A stretch of DNA of 64,000 nt, taken from contig JAURYH010000055.1 in NCBI GenBank assembly GCA_030653975.1, positions 50,678 to 114,677 on the forward strand, in the 5' to 3' direction. Each line of letters starts with the position of its first letter. Position 1 is the stretch's first letter. Origin of the DNA: Hydrogenophaga sp. GTDB taxonomy: Bacteria > Pseudomonadota > Gammaproteobacteria > Burkholderiales > Burkholderiaceae_C. The position numbers and the translations under genes were made by a program. Positions 42,030 through 51,523 of the stretch are shown piece by piece. The notes under the pieces are model-generated. The model had not been told where the DNA came from, made no database searches, and saw only the letters and a program-made list of their open reading frames with translations.

Positions 42030-43777
42030 CGGTGCGTGGCCAGGTGTCGCGGCGTCCAGGCGTGCGGCTGCTTGTGCACGAAATGGTGGCGCGCCACGTG
42101 GTAGCTGGGATCGAAGCCGTAGAAGTTGCGGTGCATGCGCGCCAGTTCCTGTTCTCGGTGGTGGGCCAGCGGGCGGTGGGCTTCGTCGCGCTCGCGCGTG
42201 GCCTGCTTGGCCGCCAGCCTCTCAGGCAGATTGTAGGAGGCTGCAAGCGCCAGTGCGCGTTGTAAGCAGCGCGCTTCGAAGCCCGCGCGCGCCTGGTCGT
42301 CGCAAAGGTCGATCAAGCCCATGCGCGCGGCCTCGCCGGCCAGCAGCGGCAGGCGCTGCGCCATCAGCGCCTTCGCGCCGGCCTCGCCCAGGCGGCGCGG
42401 CAGCAGGTAGGTCCAGTACTCGGAGCCGTACAGGTTGCCCATGTTCTTGTAGTGCGGGTTGAGCACCACGCCCGCGTGCGCCCACATCGCGTCGGCCGCG
42501 AGCGCGAGGAATGCGCCACCGGCGCCAGCGTTGCCGCGCAGCACGCTCACGGTGAGCCGGTCGGTGGTTTCCAGCACGGCCAGGGCGGCGTCGTTCATGG
42601 CCTGGATGTTGCGCCACGAGGCGTCGGCCGCGCTGTCGCCCGGCCGGTGGGCCGCGGCCTCGATGCTGTTGAGGTCGATGCCGTTGCTGAAGAAGTCCGC
42701 GCCACCGAGCAGCAACAGCACCCGGGTCGGCCGCTCGCGCACCGCCAGCAGGGCGGCGCGCAGGCGCTCGCAGCGGTCGGTGGACATGGCGCCGTTGTAG
42801 AAGTCGAACGCCAGGCAGCCCACGCGCGCGCCCTCGGGGCCGTGTTCGGTGTAGCGCAGCTCGCCCCACTCGTCCTCGGGCCGATCCAGCGGCGCGGGGT
42901 TGTCGGGCAGCGCGGCGGCTTGGGCGGCGAAGGCCTGGGCCGCCACCTGCTTGAAGCCGACCCGGCTCGGGTCGGCTTCGAGCGCCGCGGTGCGCCGCAC
43001 GTGGCCGATCCACACGCCGCCGTCGCGCGTGCGGCGCAGCAGCGCGCCATCGCGCACCGCCAGCACCCGGCCCGGTTCGGCACCGGCAAACCCGGCCATC
43101 AGCGCGGCGCTGGCGGCGTGGCCGTCCATCAGGTGGCAGGCCTGGCCCCACAGCGCATCGAGCACGCCGGGCTGGCCGTCGGCGCAGCGCAGCCGCGCCA
43201 GCACCTCGGCCGTGCTGTGGCTTGCCCAGTCGATGGCGCGCTCGTCCTGGCGCATGGCGGGCCGCCAGCGCGCGGGGGGCGGCGGGCCGGCTTCGCGATC
43301 ACCCTGCGCGAAGCGCTGCACCGCTTGCAGCGTGGCCTGCAGCGCGGCCTGCGTGACCTCGCCGCGGTACAGGCTGCCCTTGCTGGCCGGGCGCATGGGG
43401 AAGGCCGCATGCGCCCACACCGGGCCGGCATCGAAGTCGCCGGTGGCCTGCAGCACGGTCACGCCCCAGGTGCTTTCGCCTTGCAGCACGGCCCAGTCCA
43501 GCGCCGAGGGGCCCTGGTCGCCCGGCGGGCCGGGGTGCACCACCAGGCAGGGCAGGCGCTGCCACACCGTGGCCGGGATGCGGCGCTTGAGGAAGGGCGC
43601 GAGCAGCAGGTCGGGCCGGAACAGCGCGACCGCTTCCTCGGTCACGCGGTCGTTGATGTCGAGCTCCACGCTCACCGTGTGGCCGCGCGCGCGCAGCTCG
43701 GCGAACAGCCGCTGCGCCAGGCTGTTGAAGCTGTGGCACAGCAGCAGGATGCGAAGGCCCTGGGACACGGTGTTCAC
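42026..43777 (-). CDS. hypX: hydrogenase maturation protein HypX (formyl-transferase/enoyl-CoA hydratase fusion)
   Basis: N-terminal formyltransferase (FLKRRIPATVWQRLPCLVVHPGPPGDQGPSALDWAVL), C-terminal crotonase part; in hyp operon. Confidence 0.92.
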   Translation of the reverse strand: MNTVSQGLRILLLCHSFNSLAQRLFAELRARGHTVSVELDINDRVTEEAVALFRPDLLLAPFLKRRIPATVWQRLPCLVVHPGPPGDQGPSALDWAVLQGESTWGVTVLQATGDFDAGPVWAHAAFPMRPASKGSLYRGEVTQAALQATLQAVQRFAQGDREAGPPPPARWRPAMRQDERAIDWASHSTAEVLARLRCADGQPGVLDALWGQACHLMDGHAASAALMAGFAGAEPGRVLAVRDGALLRRTRDGGVWIGHVRRTAALEADPSRVGFKQVAAQAFAAQAAALPDNPAPLDRPEDEWGELRYTEHGPEGARVGCLAFDFYNGAMSTDRCERLRAALLAVRERPTRVLLLLGGADFFSNGIDLNSIEAAAHRPGDSAADASWRNIQAMNDAALAVLETTDRLTVSVLRGNAGAGGAFLALAADAMWAHAGVVLNPHYKNMGNLYGSEYWTYLLPRRLGEAGAKALMAQRLPLLAGEAARMGLIDLCDDQARAGFEARCLQRALALAASYNLPERLAAKQATRERDEAHRPLAHHREQELARMHRNFYGFDPSYHVARHHFVHKQPHAWTPRHLATHR

Positions 43778-44253
43778 GGTGGCGGCCGAAGCCCCTGCAG
43801 TTCGCGTGCGGCCTGCTTGCGGCCCATGTAGATGGCGAGCTTGGATTCGATGTCGTCGAGTGCCTGGTTGAACTCGGCCGCCGTGCGCGCGGCGCGCAGG
43901 GCCTGGGCGACGGTGCCGGTGTCGGGGCCGAAGTGAGGCTTCAGGCGGGCCAGCACCTGGCGGCGCAGCGCGTCGAGTTCGGGCACGGGTGGCGCGGGCG
44001 GCGGCGGTGCCACCGCGGGGGGAGGCGGTGGGGGGGGAGGAGGCGTCGGCGCCACCACCTCGATCAGGCCGAGCGCGAGCAGCTGGCGCAGGTGTTCGCG
44101 CATATCGGGCAGGCCGCGCGCGGCCAGCGCCGCCACCGTGTCCTGGCTGTTCACCATGATCAGCACCGAGCGCGCCGCCGCCTGCAGGCCGGCCGAGCGC
44201 TGCGCGATCTCAGCGCGGCCGCGCTCGGTTTTCTGGAACACGGGGTCGGGCAT
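43774..44253 (-). CDS. uncharacterised Pro-rich protein, 160 aa, between hypE and hypX
   Basis: MPDPVFQKTERGRAEIAQRSAGLQAAARSVLIMVNSQDTVAALA ... PTPPPPPPPPPAVAPPPPAPPVPE linker ... C-terminal helical domain; ATGA overlap with hypX. Confidence 0.8.
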   Translation of the reverse strand: MPDPVFQKTERGRAEIAQRSAGLQAAARSVLIMVNSQDTVAALAARGLPDMREHLRQLLALGLIEVVAPTPPPPPPPPPAVAPPPPAPPVPELDALRRQVLARLKPHFGPDTGTVAQALRAARTAAEFNQALDDIESKLAIYMGRKQAARELQGLRPPP

Positions 44254-44279
44254 GCGTTCCTCCGGTGTGGGGTGCCGCG

Positions 44280-45392
44280 TCAGCAAATGCGTGGGAGCTG
44301 CTCGCCGCTGAGCCAGTCCACCACGCGGCGGCCGCCGAAGCGCGTGGCCATCTGCACAAAGTGGTGCGGGTCGGCCGTCACCGCGCCGATGCGCGCGGCA
44401 TCGGTGCCCAGCGGGTGCGCGCGCATCGCGGCCAGCACCGCGTCGGCCGCCTCCGGTGCACACACCGCGACCAGCTTGCCCTCGTTGGCCACGTACAGGG
44501 GATCGAGCCCGAGCAGCTCGCAGGCGGCGTCCACCTGCGCGCGCACCGGAATGGCGGCCTCCTGCAGCAGCATGCCCACGCCCGACTGGCGCGCGATCTC
44601 GTTGAGCGTGGTGGCCAGGCCGCCGCGCGTGGGGTCGCGCAGCACGCGCACCGCGCCGGGCGCGGCCGCCAGCAAGGCCGCCACCAGGGTGTGCAGCGCG
44701 GCGGTGTCGCTCTGGATCGTGGTCTCGAAGGCCAGCGACTCGCGCTGCGACAGCACCGCCACGCCGTGGTCGCCGATGCTGCCGGAGAGCAGCAGCACGT
44801 CGCCGGGGCGCGCATGGCGCCCGCTGATTTGCACGCCCGGCGGCAGCACGCCCACGCCGGTGGTGCTGATGAACACGCCGTCGCCCTTGCCCCGCTCCAC
44901 CACCTTGGTGTCGCCGGTCACCACCGGCACACCGGCCTGGCGCGCCGCAGCCGCCATGGACTTGACGATGCGCTGCAGCTCGATCAGCGGGAAGCCTTCT
45001 TCGATGATGAAGCTCGCGCTCAGGTACAGCGGCTGCGCGCCCATCATCGCCACGTCGTTCACCGTGCCGTGCACCGACAGGCAGCCGATGTCGCCGCCGG
45101 GAAAAAACAGCGGAGAGATCACATGCCCGTCGGTCGCCATGACAAGGCGACCGTGAGCCGGGTCGAACGCAGGCAGCGCCAGCACCGCAGCGTCGTCGCC
45201 CTGGCGCAGGAACTCATTGTCGAAGGCGGCGAGGAACAGCTCCTCGATCAGCTGCGCCGCGGCCTTGCCGCCCGCGCCGTGGCCCATGTCGATGCGGCCG
45301 TGTTTGATGTCCAGCGGACGGATGTAGTTCTTTTTCACCGGCTTGGGTGCGGGCGCCTCGCCAGCGGCGGATGGGTCGCTGTCGGCCCTCAT
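44280..45392 (-). CDS. hypE: hydrogenase maturation protein HypE
   Basis: GHGAGGKAAAQLIEELFLAAF, DGHVISPLFFPGGDIG, ATRGGLATTLNEIA-like region, C-terminal PRIC. Confidence 0.95.
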   Translation of the reverse strand: MRADSDPSAAGEAPAPKPVKKNYIRPLDIKHGRIDMGHGAGGKAAAQLIEELFLAAFDNEFLRQGDDAAVLALPAFDPAHGRLVMATDGHVISPLFFPGGDIGCLSVHGTVNDVAMMGAQPLYLSASFIIEEGFPLIELQRIVKSMAAAARQAGVPVVTGDTKVVERGKGDGVFISTTGVGVLPPGVQISGRHARPGDVLLLSGSIGDHGVAVLSQRESLAFETTIQSDTAALHTLVAALLAAAPGAVRVLRDPTRGGLATTLNEIARQSGVGMLLQEAAIPVRAQVDAACELLGLDPLYVANEGKLVAVCAPEAADAVLAAMRAHPLGTDAARIGAVTADPHHFVQMATRFGGRRVVDWLSGEQLPRIC

Positions 45393-46558
45393 GCGATGGT
45401 CACTGCGATGGCAGGGGTGGTGGCAGGGACAATGGGGATGTCGCGAAAACGGCCGTAGGTGTAGTGCGCGGCGCAGGCGCCTTCGCTCGACACCATGCAG
45501 GAGCCGACCGGGTTTTCCGGCGTGCAGACGGTGCCGAAGATCTTGCAGTCGGTCGGCTTCTTCACGCCGCGCAGAATGGCGCCGCACTCGCAGGCCTTGT
45601 TGTCGGCCACGGTCGTGTAGCTGAGGTCGAAACGGCGCTCGGCGTCAAAGGCGGCAAAGGCTTCACGGATCTTGAGCGCGCTGTAGGGCACCTCGCCCAG
45701 GCCGCGCCACTCGAAGCTCGGCCGCAGCTCGAACACCTCGGACACCAGGGCTTGGGCCTTCTGGTTGCCCTCGGGCGTGACGGCACGGGTGAATTCGTTT
45801 TCCACGTGGGCGCGGCCTTCGTTGACCTGACGCACCAGCATCAGGACAGCCTGCATCACGTCCAGCGGCTCAAAGCCGGCGATCACCACCGGTTTGCGGT
45901 ACTCCTCGGCAAAGTGGTCGTAGGGCGCGGAGCCGATGACGATGCTCACGTGTGCCGGGCCGATGAAGCCGTCGATGGGCACGGTACCGAGTTGGCGCAC
46001 TTCGGGCGATTCGAGGATGTGGGTGATGGCCGAGGGCGTGAGCACGTGGCAGCACAGCACACTGAGGTTGGCCAGGCCCTCGCGCGCCGCGTCGCGAATG
46101 GCGAGCGCCGTGGGCGGCGTGGTGGTTTCGAAACCGATGGCGAAGAACACCACCTCGCGCTGCGGGTTGGCCCGCGCGATGGCCATGGCGTCGGCGGCGG
46201 AATAGATCATGCGGATGTCGCCGCCGCGTGCCTTGGCCCTGATCAATGACAGGCTGTCCGACGCCGGCACGCGCATGGTGTCGCCGTAGGTGCAGACGAT
46301 GGCATCGCGTTCCAGTGCGAGGCGGATCGCCAGGTCGATGCGGCCGATGGGCAGCACGCAGACCGGGCAGCCCGGGCCGTGGATCATGCGCACGTTGGGC
46401 GGCAGCAACTCAAGCACACCGTAGCGCTGAATAGCGTGGGTGTGACCACCACAAAACTCCATGAAGCTGTAGCTGCGCTCGGGATGGGCTTCGGCGGCGA
46501 TGCGCGCGCCAATCTGGCGGGCGAGCTCGCCGTCGCGAAATTCGTCGATGTATTTCAT
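45389..46558 (-). CDS. hypD: hydrogenase maturation protein HypD
   Basis: MEFCGGHTHAIQRYG, HGPGCPVCVLPIGRID, FAIGFETTTPPTA, GFIGPAHVS. Confidence 0.96.
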   Translation of the reverse strand: MKYIDEFRDGELARQIGARIAAEAHPERSYSFMEFCGGHTHAIQRYGVLELLPPNVRMIHGPGCPVCVLPIGRIDLAIRLALERDAIVCTYGDTMRVPASDSLSLIRAKARGGDIRMIYSAADAMAIARANPQREVVFFAIGFETTTPPTALAIRDAAREGLANLSVLCCHVLTPSAITHILESPEVRQLGTVPIDGFIGPAHVSIVIGSAPYDHFAEEYRKPVVIAGFEPLDVMQAVLMLVRQVNEGRAHVENEFTRAVTPEGNQKAQALVSEVFELRPSFEWRGLGEVPYSALKIREAFAAFDAERRFDLSYTTVADNKACECGAILRGVKKPTDCKIFGTVCTPENPVGSCMVSSEGACAAHYTYGRFRDIPIVPATTPAIAVTIA

Positions 46559-46803
46559 GCGGGTGTCACAGGTGTGGGATCAGACGCGAACTGCGCGATT
46601 TCGGCGAACAGCGCCAGCGTGCTTCGCGCCTCCTCCGGGTCGATCACCCCAATGGCGTGGCCGACGTGCACGATCACGTAGTCGCCCACTTGCACATCGG
46701 CCACCAGGGCAATGGAAATTTCTTTGCGGATGCCCCCGAGGTTGACCACGGCCTGGTCGTTGGGGCGCAACTCGACCAGTTGGGCGGGAATGGCTAGGCA
46801 CAT
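46555..46803 (-). CDS. hypC: hydrogenase maturation chaperone HypC
   Basis: MCLAIPAQLVELRPNDQAVVNLGGIRKEISIALVADVQVGDYVIVHVGHAIGVID. Confidence 0.95.
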   Translation of the reverse strand: MCLAIPAQLVELRPNDQAVVNLGGIRKEISIALVADVQVGDYVIVHVGHAIGVIDPEEARSTLALFAEIAQFASDPTPVTPA

Positions 46804-47939
46804 GATTCGGCTTCCTTTGTCGAGATGTTCTGCGGCGTCGTCGCCATTTGTTGCGCCGCGACCCAGGCCTGGCCCAGCGCCAGACCGGCGTCGCCGCAGC
46901 CCTTGTCCAGCGGGCGGTGCACGCGCAGCCCAGTGGCCTGCAGGCGCTGCGTGAGGCGCTCGCGCAGCACGCGGTTGAAAAAGCAGCCGCCACCGAGGCA
47001 CACACTGCGACAGCCGCGTTCGTTGGCGGCCCGCGTGGCCCAGTCGGCCAGGGCGTCGGCCAGCGCGAGGTGAAAGCCCGCAGCGGTGGCGTCCACGCCA
47101 TCGGCGGTGGCTTCGAACAGCGCGGGCATGAGGCCGCGCAGGTCCAGGCGGTTCAGCGCGTCGATGACCGCGCCGGGCAGGGCTGTGGTGTGTGGGGTTT
47201 GCGCAAGCCAGCGCGCGGCGGCGGCTTCCAGCGCAATGGCGGCCTGTGCTTCATCGGTTTGGCGAACGCTCAGACCCAGCGCAGCGGCGGCCGCGTCGAA
47301 CCAGCGCCCGGCGCTGCTGGTGGCCGGGCAGTTCAGGCCGCGCACCAGCATCTGCTGCACACCGGCGGCCACGGCCGCACCGACCTGCGGTGCAAAGCGT
47401 GGGGTGATCTGATCGCCATCGCCCATCGCGTGCAGCACGCTCGCGGCCATGCGCCAGGGCTCGCGCGCGGCGCGGTCGCTGCCCGGCAAAGCCAGCGGCA
47501 TCAAGTGGCCCAGGCGTTGCCACCGTGCGCCGTCCACCCACAACAGTTCTCCGCCCCAGGCCTGCCCGTCTGTGCCCAGGCCCACGCCGTCGAGCGCCAG
47601 GCCGATGACCGGGCCTTCGATGCGGTGCTCGGCCACCACGGCGGCGATGTGCGCGTGGTGGTGCTGCACGCCCATGGCGGGCACACCGAGCGCGTGTGCG
47701 GTGGCGATGGCCAGCTGGGTGCTGAAAAAATCGGGATGCAGGTCGTGGGCGATGGCCTGCACCGGCGCGCCGACCGCAGCGGCCTGCTGCAGCAGCTCCT
47801 GCACCGATTGCTCCAGCGCCGCGCAGGCGGTCGGGTCACTCAGGTCGCCATGCACCGGCGACCAGTGCACCTGCCCGCGCAGCACCAGGCAGGCCGCATT
47901 CTTGAGCCAGGCGCCGACAGCGAGCACGGTGGTGGACAT
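46794..47939 (-). CDS. hypF: short HypF (carbamoyltransferase domain only)
   Basis: HDLHPDFFSTQLA, QHHHAHIAAVVAEH, LALDGVGLGTDGQAWGGELL, SVCLGGGCFFNRVL; no acylphosphatase, zinc-finger or YrdC segment upstream. Confidence 0.9.
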   Translation of the reverse strand: MSTTVLAVGAWLKNAACLVLRGQVHWSPVHGDLSDPTACAALEQSVQELLQQAAAVGAPVQAIAHDLHPDFFSTQLAIATAHALGVPAMGVQHHHAHIAAVVAEHRIEGPVIGLALDGVGLGTDGQAWGGELLWVDGARWQRLGHLMPLALPGSDRAAREPWRMAASVLHAMGDGDQITPRFAPQVGAAVAAGVQQMLVRGLNCPATSSAGRWFDAAAAALGLSVRQTDEAQAAIALEAAAARWLAQTPHTTALPGAVIDALNRLDLRGLMPALFEATADGVDATAAGFHLALADALADWATRAANERGCRSVCLGGGCFFNRVLRERLTQRLQATGLRVHRPLDKGCGDAGLALGQAWVAAQQMATTPQNISTKEAESCA

Positions 47940-47952
47940 GACAAACCGTCCG

Positions 47953-48945
47953 TCAGGCGGCGGCGTCGGCGGGCAGCGCGGCTTTGGCGCGGGCCAGCTC
48001 TGCTTCGAGCCGCTGCACGCGCTCGCGCAAAACCGCTTCTTCGGAAGCTGGCTCGTCGTGGTGGTGATGCTGCGCGCCCATGGCGTGGTCCAGCCAGTGC
48101 AGCCAGGCGTCCATGCCTTCGCCGGTAGTGGCCGAGAGCTGGATGACTTCGATCGTCGGGTTCACGCGGCGCGCCAGCTCAATGCAGCGCGCGACGTCGA
48201 ACTTCACGTGCGCCAGCAGGTCGATCTTGTTGAGCACCATGAGCGAAGAGGCGGCGAACATGTCGGGGTACTTGAGCGGTTTGTCCTCGCCCTCGGTCAC
48301 CGAGAGAATGGCCACCTTGGCGGCTTCCCCCAGGTCCCACACGGCGGGGCAGACCAGATTGCCCACGTTTTCGATGAACAGCAGGCTGTGTTCGTCGTGG
48401 TGGTTGTGATCGTGCGAGTGCTCTTTTGCAGGGTCGTGGCCATGGTGATCGTGGCTGTGCAGTTGCGCGAAAGCTTGCGACACCATGGGCGCGTCGAGGT
48501 GGCAACCCTTACCAGTGTTGACCTGGATGGCGGGGGCGCCGGTGGCGCGGATGCGGTCGGCATCGAAACTGGTCTGCTGGTCGCCTTCGATCACGGCGAG
48601 GTGCAGATCAGGCGAGCGGGCCTTCAAGGCTTCGATGGTGGCGCAAAGCAGCGTGGTCTTGCCCGAACCGGGGCTGGACACCAGGTTGAGCGCGGTCACG
48701 CCGTGCGCTTCGAAATGCGCCCGGTTCTGCACCGCCACGCGGTTGTTGGCGCCCAGGATGTCGGTCTCCAGCTTGATGGCGCGCGCCTGGCTCATGCCGG
48801 GCACCGACACGCGGGCCGCACCGGTACCGAAGTGCAGGTCGCCGTTGGCAGGGTTCACCTGCACCACGCTGGCGTCGCCGGCCTGGGTCTGAACATGCCG
48901 GGCATGGGCCGGGCTGTTGTTACTGCATCCACACACAACACACAT
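47953..48945 (-). CDS. hypB: hydrogenase nickel-incorporation GTPase HypB
   Basis: MCVVCGC start, [12 protein letters not shown]-loop, [24 protein letters not shown]; internal His-rich stretch. Confidence 0.95.
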   Translation of the reverse strand: MCVVCGCSNNSPAHARHVQTQAGDASVVQVNPANGDLHFGTGAARVSVPGMSQARAIKLETDILGANNRVAVQNRAHFEAHGVTALNLVSSPGSGKTTLLCATIEALKARSPDLHLAVIEGDQQTSFDADRIRATGAPAIQVNTGKGCHLDAPMVSQAFAQLHSHDHHGHDPAKEHSHDHNHHDEHSLLFIENVGNLVCPAVWDLGEAAKVAILSVTEGEDKPLKYPDMFAASSLMVLNKIDLLAHVKFDVARCIELARRVNPTIEVIQLSATTGEGMDAWLHWLDHAMGAQHHHHDEPASEEAVLRERVQRLEAELARAKAALPADAAA

Positions 48946-49045
48946 AGTCTGTCTCCTGTTCAATCGTGATGCTAGGCGCCGCAGACCGTCTGCGTTGCCC
49001 CAAGGGTTTTCTGGCGGTCGTGAAGCGGCACAGTGTGTTCCGTTT

Positions 49046-49387
49046 TCATTCCACCTGCATGTCCAGCACACGCAAGGCCATGCCGCCGGTGGGCTGGAGC
49101 TGGTAGCCACCGCAAAGGGGACAGGCGTCGCCGCGCTGGGCGATCTCCACCGTCTGCGCACAGCCCAGGCACCAGGCCTGACCGGGTGGTTCTTCGATGT
49201 CGATCTGGGCGCCTTCGAGCACGGTTCCTGGTGCCAAGCAATCCAGCGCAAAACGCAGGGCGCGCACATCCACCCCCGCGAGCTGCCCGGCCTCGATCCG
49301 CAGCGACAACAGACGGGAAAAACCGTCGCGTGCGGCGGTGCTTTCCACCAGCTGCAACACGCCACCGGCGAGGCTGGCCTCATGCAT
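49046..49387 (-). CDS. hypA: hydrogenase nickel-incorporation protein HypA
   Basis: [15 protein letters not shown]; zinc motif WCLGC...CPLCGG. Confidence 0.95.
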   Translation of the reverse strand: MHEASLAGGVLQLVESTAARDGFSRLLSLRIEAGQLAGVDVRALRFALDCLAPGTVLEGAQIDIEEPPGQAWCLGCAQTVEIAQRGDACPLCGGYQLQPTGGMALRVLDMQVE

Positions 49388-50564
49388 GTGGCAGCTCCTG
49401 CCCGGCGCGCACCGGGTGCGTCACGTCAAACGGCACGCAAGGGTCGAACGCCGCCATGAGCAGGCGCACGCGGCGCTCCACGGCGGCCGGTGGTTCGGCG
49501 GCGTCCAGCGCGGCGATGCGCTGCGCCACCACACCCTGCGGATGAAAATTCCACTCGGTCGGCGCGAGCACGCGGCAGGCAAGCACCCGCGCATCGCGCC
49601 CCGTGCTGTCGACCTCGACCTGGTGCACCAGCAGGCCACGCGCCATTTCCACCCAGGCCAGACCCTGGCGTGGCCCCGTGGCCAGCGAGCCGAAGGACAG
49701 CCAGCCCGCGCCGCTCTGGCCCGCTGCGTCGGGCAGGCACAGGCGGATCAGCTCGGCGACGCGGCTGCCCAGCAAGGCCCAGGGTGTGAGGGGTCGGTAT
49801 GGCGTCGGATCGTTCAACCGGGTCCAGCTGCCGCTTTGGGCGCAGGCGCCGTGCCACTGCGGGCGCAAGGCAAAGCCGGGCTCAAGGGCCAGCGCCGCGG
49901 CCAGGGTGCGCTGGCCCGAGGCATCCGCATGGGCGCGCAGCGCGCTGGCTGGGTCCAGCGGCACGCCGTCGTCGATCTGGCGGGCGGCGCTGAGCAGTGG
50001 GGCCAGCCAGCCGTCGTGGCGGTGGCTCCAGTCCAGCAACCAGTCGGCGCCGCTGGTTTGCCAGGCGCCGTGCCAGGTGGTGGCGGGCTGGTGCAGCAGA
50101 TGGTCTTGCAACCAGACGAGCGTGGCGTGCCAGGGATCGGCCAGCGCGCTGGCAGCGGGGGCCAGCAGTGGGCAGGCCCTGAGCGCGGCCTGTGCCTGGG
50201 CTGCCAGCAACTCATCGCCATCGTTGGCCAGCAGGCGCGGCCAGTCCAGCCCGATGCGGCGGATGTGTTCCTGCGCGGTCTCGGTGCGCAGGCGCTGAGC
50301 CACCTGTTGCGGCGCAGGGAGCAGACCCGGCGCCGCCGCTTCGATGGCGAGCTGCGAGCACAGGCGGTGCGCGTGGCCGCAGAGATTGAACAGGCTGGCC
50401 ATGAGGCCGGGCACGGCGTTCACGGCCTGCGCCCGGGCCAGGCGCGGCGCCCAGTCCTGGCGGCTGCTTTGCAGGGCCATGGGCGTCGCCACACCGGGTG
50501 CCACGCGCAGGGCACCGGCCAGCTGCGACAGGCCGGTTGACCCGGTCAGACCGAGCGCGTTCAC
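49380..50564 (-). CDS. hoxV: HoxV/HupK-family hydrogenase assembly factor (large-subunit paralogue)
   Basis: C-terminal [15 protein letters not shown]...[13 protein letters not shown] mimics a large-subunit C-terminus with the second ligand Cys missing; position after hoxT. Confidence 0.85.
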   Translation of the reverse strand: MNALGLTGSTGLSQLAGALRVAPGVATPMALQSSRQDWAPRLARAQAVNAVPGLMASLFNLCGHAHRLCSQLAIEAAAPGLLPAPQQVAQRLRTETAQEHIRRIGLDWPRLLANDGDELLAAQAQAALRACPLLAPAASALADPWHATLVWLQDHLLHQPATTWHGAWQTSGADWLLDWSHRHDGWLAPLLSAARQIDDGVPLDPASALRAHADASGQRTLAAALALEPGFALRPQWHGACAQSGSWTRLNDPTPYRPLTPWALLGSRVAELIRLCLPDAAGQSGAGWLSFGSLATGPRQGLAWVEMARGLLVHQVEVDSTGRDARVLACRVLAPTEWNFHPQGVVAQRIAALDAAEPPAAVERRVRLLMAAFDPCVPFDVTHPVRAGQELPHA

Positions 50565-51112
50565 GACGTCGCCCCGGTGTCCGGCCGACGGGCCAGGAAA
50601 AAGGCCCGCCGCGATGGCAGCGGCTCGGCCACGGGCGCTCGGGTCGGCTCAGGCACGGGTGCCGGTCTGACCAGGGCCAGCGAAGCCAGTGCGGTCTCGC
50701 GCGCCAGGTCCTGGCTGGTGAAGCCGTTCATGGGGGAAAACAGCGCGCAAGTCTCGTGGTAGCCGATGGCAGGGTCGTGCCCACCGATGAATTCAAATCG
50801 TTCGCTGCCAAAGTCGCGCACGGCTTTGCGGCCCACGCGGTTGCCGTGCGGCCCATTCACCGACGGCAGGCGCAGCAGGCTCATGAACCAGGGGGTGATC
50901 AGCACACCCTCGGCCACCTGTGGGTCGCCTGACTCGACCGGATTCGCCCATTCGAACCCCACCGCCTCGACCTGCAACGCCGGGTTCAGCAAAGGAATGC
51001 CCTGCATGCGCTCGGTCTGAACGTGACGGTAGAAATTCACAAGGCTCTGCACGCGTTCGGCCAGTTGGGCGGGCGCCGCTGAGGGGGTGTCCATGAGGGT
51101 GAGCGGGCTCAT
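50561..51112 (-). CDS. hoxT: HoxT/HybE-family hydrogenase assembly chaperone
   Basis: RMQGIPLLNPALQVEAVGFEW...GVLITPWFMSLLRLP...FSPMNGF. Confidence 0.88.
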   Translation of the reverse strand: MSPLTLMDTPSAAPAQLAERVQSLVNFYRHVQTERMQGIPLLNPALQVEAVGFEWANPVESGDPQVAEGVLITPWFMSLLRLPSVNGPHGNRVGRKAVRDFGSERFEFIGGHDPAIGYHETCALFSPMNGFTSQDLARETALASLALVRPAPVPEPTRAPVAEPLPSRRAFFLARRPDTGATS

Positions 51113-51167
51113 GGGTTCTTTCTATCGTGCGGTGCACTGCCTGCGACACACGCGTTTGGCGCGGCTG

Positions 51168-51240
51168 GCCCCTCACCCCAACCCTCTCCCCAGAGGGGCG
51201 AGGGAGTCAAGCCCCATCTCCCTCCAGCGGGAGAGGGTCT
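51168..51240. repeat. palindrome-rich intergenic repeat between hoxR and hoxT
   Basis: CCCCTCACCCCAACCCTCTCCCCAGAGGGGCGAGGGAG...CTCCCTCCAGCGGGAGAGGG; spurious peptide PLTPTLSPEGRGS. Confidence 0.7.
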
Positions 51241-51268
51241 TTGAACCCAGCGGCGCAGGGGGTTCATC

Positions 51269-51499
51269 TCAATCCACCAGCATCAGGAACTGCTCGGCAT
51301 CGCAGTCGCAGTTCGGGCAGCGCCAGTGCGCAGGCAGATCCGCGAACGGTGTGCCGGGCAGAATCTGCCACTGTGGATCGCCCAGGGCGGGGTCGTAGAC
51401 CCACCAGCAGATTTTGCATTCGAGGCGCGAGCCGGGGCGCAGCACATCGCGGTTGCCCAGGTACGAGCCTTCAAAGCCTTCGAAATGGTCATTGCTCAT
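51269..51499 (-). CDS. hoxR: rubredoxin-type protein HoxR
   Basis: ECKICWWVYDPALGDPQWQILPGTPFADLPAHWRCPNCDCD (two CxxC). Confidence 0.93.
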   Translation of the reverse strand: MSNDHFEGFEGSYLGNRDVLRPGSRLECKICWWVYDPALGDPQWQILPGTPFADLPAHWRCPNCDCDAEQFLMLVD

Positions 51500-51523
51500 G
51501 GTGCGCCGGGTGGACGGGAAACG

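Noticed and set aside
44021-44040. Phase-variable poly-G tract in the Pro-rich gene
   Set aside because: Only 8 consecutive G, within a Pro-codon linker; too short to argue for slippage without population data.
44280-45587. Longer HypE ORF start at 45587
   Set aside because: Extra N-terminal 65 aa are Arg/His-rich translation of hypD 3' end; start at 45392 gives the ATGA overlap and a normal HypE length.
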